Origin: Flemingiibacterium sp045636145
Lineage (GTDB): Bacteria; Bacillota; Clostridia; Oscillospirales; CAG-272
NCBI GenBank assembly: GCA_045636145.1
Contig: JAZTWV010000045.1
Span: 1-64,000 of the forward strand
DNA length: 64,000 nt
Direction of reading: 5' to 3'
Made by a program: the position numbers and the translations under genes. Under the pieces are notes generated by a model. That model did no database searches, was not told the DNA's origin, and was given only the letters and a program-made list of their open reading frames with translations. Of this stretch, positions 61,033 to 64,000 are shown one piece after another (the first letter of the stretch is position 1; each line of letters begins with the position of its first letter).

Positions 61033-62310
61033 ATGACTGCAACAAAAAAGCCGGAGCTTCTGTCTCCGGCAGGAAATTTTGATAAAATGAAAGCGGCGAT
61101 TCTGTACGGTGCAGATGCGGTATATCTTGCCGGTGACGATTTCGGAATGCGTGCCGCCGCAGATAATTTTACAGTTGAGGAGCTTTATGAGGCGACAAAG
61201 TATGCCCACGAGCGCGGCGTGCGTGTAAATCTTACCCTGAATACCATGCCCCATACTGATGAATACCCCAAGCTTACGGAATTTGTCAAGGCTGTACGCG
61301 GTGCCGGCATTGATGCGGTTATTGCCGCAGACCTCGGCGTGATGGCACTTGTGAGAGAGCATTTGCCGGACACGGAGATACACGTTTCAACACAGCAAAG
61401 TACCGTCAGTGCGGCGGCGTGCCGTGAATGGTATCGGCTTGGTGCAAGCCGTGTGGTGCTGGCGCGTGAGCTGAATCTTGAGGAGATAAGGCAGATACGC
61501 GAAAATGTTCCGCCGGAGCTTGAGCTTGAGGCGTTTATACACGGCTCAATGTGCATATCCTACAGCGGTCGCTGTCTTCTTTCCCAGCATTTTGTTGGCA
61601 GAGATGCCAACCGCGGAAGATGCGCACAGCCATGCAGATGGAATATGTCCTATGCACCGTCAAGTGCGCCCGGATATGAAGGATGTGCGCAATATGAAGT
61701 GGCGGAAGAGAAGCGTCCCGACAACCGTGTACCGGTTATTGAAAATGAAATGGGAACATTCTTTCTATCGTCAAAGGATATGTGCATGATAGAGCATATT
61801 CCGGAGCTTATGGAAAGCGGTATTGACAGCTTCAAAATCGAGGGGCGCATGAAAAGCGAATACTATGCCGCTGTGGTGACTAACGTTTATCGAATGGCAA
61901 TGGACCGCTATGCGGCTGACCCAAAAGGATATGAATACGATCCTGCGTGGCTTCGCGAGCTTGAATCGGTAAGCCACCGCGAGTACAATACCGGCTACTA
62001 CTTTGCAAAGCCCATGGAGGATGCCAATACAGCAAAACAGCCGGGATATATGAAGGAAAAGGCATATCTGTGCCGAGTTACAGCATACGATAAAGACACC
62101 GGAATAGCGCATTTTGTTCAGCGCAATAAGGTGTTTGCAGACTCGGATGCGGAGATAATTACCCCCGGTAAGATAGGACGTCCGCTTCATCTTGGCGAGC
62201 TGTATGACAGAGAGGGCAATTCTATCCCGTCAGCGCCGCACCCCTATATGGAATTCAGCGCAAAAGTTCCCTTTCCGGTGAATCCCGGCGACATAATAAG
62301 AGCTGTGTGA
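61033..62310 (+). CDS. U32-family peptidase / tRNA or rRNA hydroxylation-type protein
   Basis: 425 residues. The N-terminal PELLSPAGNFDKMKAAILYG and the family signature HGSMCISYSGRCLLSQ then RGRCAQPCRW (about 175-205) place it in U32. The Cys residues bind an Fe-S cluster in characterised members. Homologues such as TrhP and RlhA introduce hydroxyl groups in tRNA or rRNA with prephenate as a source; older annotations call them collagenases. Which RNA is the target here is not known. uppP follows after 11 bp and is probably co-transcribed. Confidence 0.9.
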   Translation: MTATKKPELLSPAGNFDKMKAAILYGADAVYLAGDDFGMRAAADNFTVEELYEATKYAHERGVRVNLTLNTMPHTDEYPKLTEFVKAVRGAGIDAVIAADLGVMALVREHLPDTEIHVSTQQSTVSAAACREWYRLGASRVVLARELNLEEIRQIRENVPPELELEAFIHGSMCISYSGRCLLSQHFVGRDANRGRCAQPCRWNMSYAPSSAPGYEGCAQYEVAEEKRPDNRVPVIENEMGTFFLSSKDMCMIEHIPELMESGIDSFKIEGRMKSEYYAAVVTNVYRMAMDRYAADPKGYEYDPAWLRELESVSHREYNTGYYFAKPMEDANTAKQPGYMKEKAYLCRVTAYDKDTGIAHFVQRNKVFADSDAEIITPGKIGRPLHLGELYDREGNSIPSAPHPYMEFSAKVPFPVNPGDIIRAV

Positions 62311-62321
62311 GGTGATTTTTC

Positions 62322-63164
62322 ATGGCTATGATTATTGAAATGTTAAAATCCCTGCTTTTCGGCATAGTCGAGGGCATTACCGAGTGGCTTCCCATATCGT
62401 CCACCGGTCATCTTATACTGCTTGAGGAGTTTGTAAGCTTCAAGGGCGTTTCGGAGGATTTTTCCGAGATGTTCAATGTAGTGATACAGCTTGGTGCAAT
62501 ACTTGCCGTTGCGGTGATATTCTTTAAAAAGATATGGCCCTTTTCAAAAAAAGAGGGGGAGATACTCGGCATCATTCGCCGCGACAAGCTTACTTTATGG
62601 CTTAAAATAATAGTGGCGTGCCTTCCTGCCGCTGTAGTTGGACTACTGTTCGATGATATTATTGACGCGGTGTTCTACAATCCCATAACCGTAGCAGTTA
62701 TGCTTATTCTTGTGGGCGCGGCGTTTATAGTTGTGGAATTGCGCAAAAAGAGCAGAGAAGCAAAGGTGGATTCTCTTGACGGTATCACATGGATGCAGGC
62801 TGCGGGCATAGGAGTATTTCAGCTTGCGGCGGCTGTATTCCCCGGTACATCACGCTCCGGTTCAACCATTCTCGGCGGACTTATGCTTGGCGTTTCAAGG
62901 ACAACAGCGGCGGAATTTACATTCTTCCTCGGTATTCCCGTAATGTTCGGTGCATCGCTTCTCAAAATTGTTAAATTCGGCTTTTCCTTTACCGTGACGG
63001 AAGCGATTATACTTCTTATCGGAATGGTATCGGCGTTTCTTGTATCTATGGCGTGCATCCGCTTCCTTATGGACTACATAAAGCGCCACGACTTCAAGAT
63101 ATTCGGCTGGTATCGCATTATTCTCGGTATAGCCGTGCTTGTATATTTCTTCTTAATAAAATAA
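62322..63164 (+). CDS. uppP: Undecaprenyl-diphosphatase (BacA type)
   Basis: 280 residues and about eight membrane helices. It regenerates undecaprenyl phosphate for peptidoglycan and confers bacitracin tolerance. Catalytic motifs: GIVEGITEWLPISSTGHLIL (about 14-33) with the Glu pair, and PGTSRSGSTI (about 174) with the essential Arg. GAGGTGA precedes the ATG. Followed by a strong terminator. Confidence 0.95.
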   Translation: MAMIIEMLKSLLFGIVEGITEWLPISSTGHLILLEEFVSFKGVSEDFSEMFNVVIQLGAILAVAVIFFKKIWPFSKKEGEILGIIRRDKLTLWLKIIVACLPAAVVGLLFDDIIDAVFYNPITVAVMLILVGAAFIVVELRKKSREAKVDSLDGITWMQAAGIGVFQLAAAVFPGTSRSGSTILGGLMLGVSRTTAAEFTFFLGIPVMFGASLLKIVKFGFSFTVTEAIILLIGMVSAFLVSMACIRFLMDYIKRHDFKIFGWYRIILGIAVLVYFFLIK

Positions 63165-63178
63165 TAATTTCATGGCAG

Positions 63179-63210
63179 CACGCCGACGTTAAGTCGGCGT
63201 GTGGTTTTTT
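63179..63210 (+). terminator. Terminator after uppP
   Basis: CACGCCGAC (63179-63187) pairs with GTCGGCGTG (63193-63201) around GTTAA, followed after three bases by six T. Confidence 0.9.
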
Positions 63211-63343
63211 CTGTTAGAAGCTTAATTTTTTGCAAGAAACGCTGTGTGAATGTCAAAATATACATCAATTGGTAAAAGCATGCTGCAAAAATTGTGCTAA
63301 ACCGAAAAAGTTTTTAAATTGACGAGAATTTCACAAATTTGTG

Positions 63344-63372
63344 TTGATAAAATTCCATAAATGTGGTAAAAT
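63344..63372 (+). promoter_or_regulatory. Promoter of pgk
   Basis: TTGATA (63344-63349), a 17-bp spacer and TAAAAT (63367-63372) with TGG extended -10. The leader to the ATG is about 67 nt. Confidence 0.7.
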
Positions 63373-63446
63373 ATTCTTTGATTGCAGAGTGCTTTGCTTA
63401 TGCGATCCACAATACACAGTAAAATTTTTTATAGGGGTGAAAATAT

Positions 63447-64000
63447 ATGTACAACAAGAAATCCGTAGAAGATATCGCGGTTGCAGGCAAGAGAGTTCTT
63501 TGCCGCTGCGATTTCAATGTGCCCGTAAAGGATGGTGTTATTACCGATGATAAGCGTATCGTCGGTGCTATGAAGACCATCAAATATCTCGTTGACAACG
63601 GAGCTAAGGTTATTCTCTGCTCTCATATGGGAAGACCTCACAATGTTCTTGACGCAGAGCTTAAGCTTGATAAGAAAGAAAAGAAGAAGATCGAAGCTCT
63701 TCCTGCTGAGGAGCAGGAGGCTGCAAAGGCGGCGGCTCTTGAAAAGGGCAAGGGCGACATCACAAAGCTTTCTCTTAAGATCGTTGCTGATGACCTTATT
63801 AAGAAGGGCATCAACGTAACTCTTGCAAAGGATGTTGTAGGTCCTGATGCACAGGCTAAGGCTGCGGCTCTTAAGGACGGCGAGGTTCTCCTTCTTGAAA
63901 ATGTTCGTTTCCATGCGGCTGAGGAAAAGAATGAGCCTGAGTTTGCTAAGGCTCTCGCAAGTCTTGCTGACATTTACGTAAACGATGCATTCGGTACTGC
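63447..64000 (+). CDS. pgk: Phosphoglycerate kinase, N-terminal part (runs off the window)
   Basis: 184 residues are visible out of an expected 400 or more. The glycolytic enzyme transfers phosphate between 1,3-bisphosphoglycerate and ADP. The family signature KRVLCRCDFNVPVKDG lies at about 14-29, the substrate loop CSHMGRP at 53-59, and LLLENVRFHAAEEKNEPEF plus YVNDAFGTA near the edge. Between CSHMGRP and SLKIVADDL there is a charged Lys/Glu/Ala-rich insertion of roughly 35 residues not found in most PGKs. GGGGTGA precedes the ATG; the long frame upstream is not coding. Confidence 0.95.
   Translation, partial: MYNKKSVEDIAVAGKRVLCRCDFNVPVKDGVITDDKRIVGAMKTIKYLVDNGAKVILCSHMGRPHNVLDAELKLDKKEKKKIEALPAEEQEAAKAAALEKGKGDITKLSLKIVADDLIKKGINVTLAKDVVGPDAQAKAAALKDGEVLLLENVRFHAAEEKNEPEFAKALASLADIYVNDAFGT

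Overview
The window is a compact, gene-dense chromosome segment of moderate GC with no tRNA, rRNA, CRISPR array or insertion sequence that I can see. Gene content and order point to an endospore-former-related anaerobe of the class Clostridia (Bacillota), probably a gut-type Oscillospirales-like lineage. The reasons are the yybS-gdpP-rplI-dnaB and tilS-hpt-ftsH blocks, the rplU-prp-rpmA ribosomal operon with a cleavable L27 leader, two genes with Spo0A DNA-binding domains, the MEP-pathway gene ispD, a long-form PurL, and many sigma-A promoters with a TGG extended -10. The genus cannot be fixed from the sequence alone.

Layout. 1-3457 (minus): a palindromic repeat, then an envelope module of SPFH, zinc-ribbon and TPM proteins resembling Bacillus YdjI/YdjG/YdjH. 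3658-4593: an AEC carrier. 4789-13822: a housekeeping block covering the c-di-AMP phosphodiesterase GdpP, ribosomal protein L9, DnaB helicase, TilS, Hpt and FtsH. 13888-24182: single genes for an aldose-epimerase-like protein, a HAD phosphatase, an orphan solute-binding lipoprotein, TrmB, a HAAS/DUF4097 envelope pair, an MsmK/UgpC-type sugar-ABC ATPase, ManA, a tiny Asn/Gln-rich protein and IspD. 24334-27711 (minus): a GntR(YtrA)-regulated ABC exporter with a near-ideal promoter and operator. 27903-30739: TrkA-TrkH potassium uptake. 31074-39329: MtaB, PurL, a PHP phosphoesterase, RNase HI, and a NifS/IscU iron-sulfur pair.

40118-52265 is the most distinctive part: one co-directional cluster of seven large genes. 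They encode a 987-residue solute-binding protein with a duplicated beta-sandwich-like front end, two MalF/MalG-type permease pairs, an NHL-repeat/Yip1 membrane protein, and a 1011-residue secreted DUF5696-like protein with a possible glycosidase-type fold. The cluster has no ATPase of its own; the MsmK-type ATPase at 20831 is the obvious candidate to energise it. I regard it as the best candidate for an undescribed glycan-handling system.

52266-64000: terminators and a candidate small RNA, then an L21 leader with rplU-prp-rpmA, a BlaR1/BlaI-type sensor-repressor pair with a clear operator, two Spo0A-C-domain genes (the second preceded by a tandem 0A-box pair), NAD(P)HX repair enzyme Nnr, an FAD/Rieske oxidoreductase, a U32 peptidase-family protein, UppP, and the start of phosphoglycerate kinase, which runs off the end.
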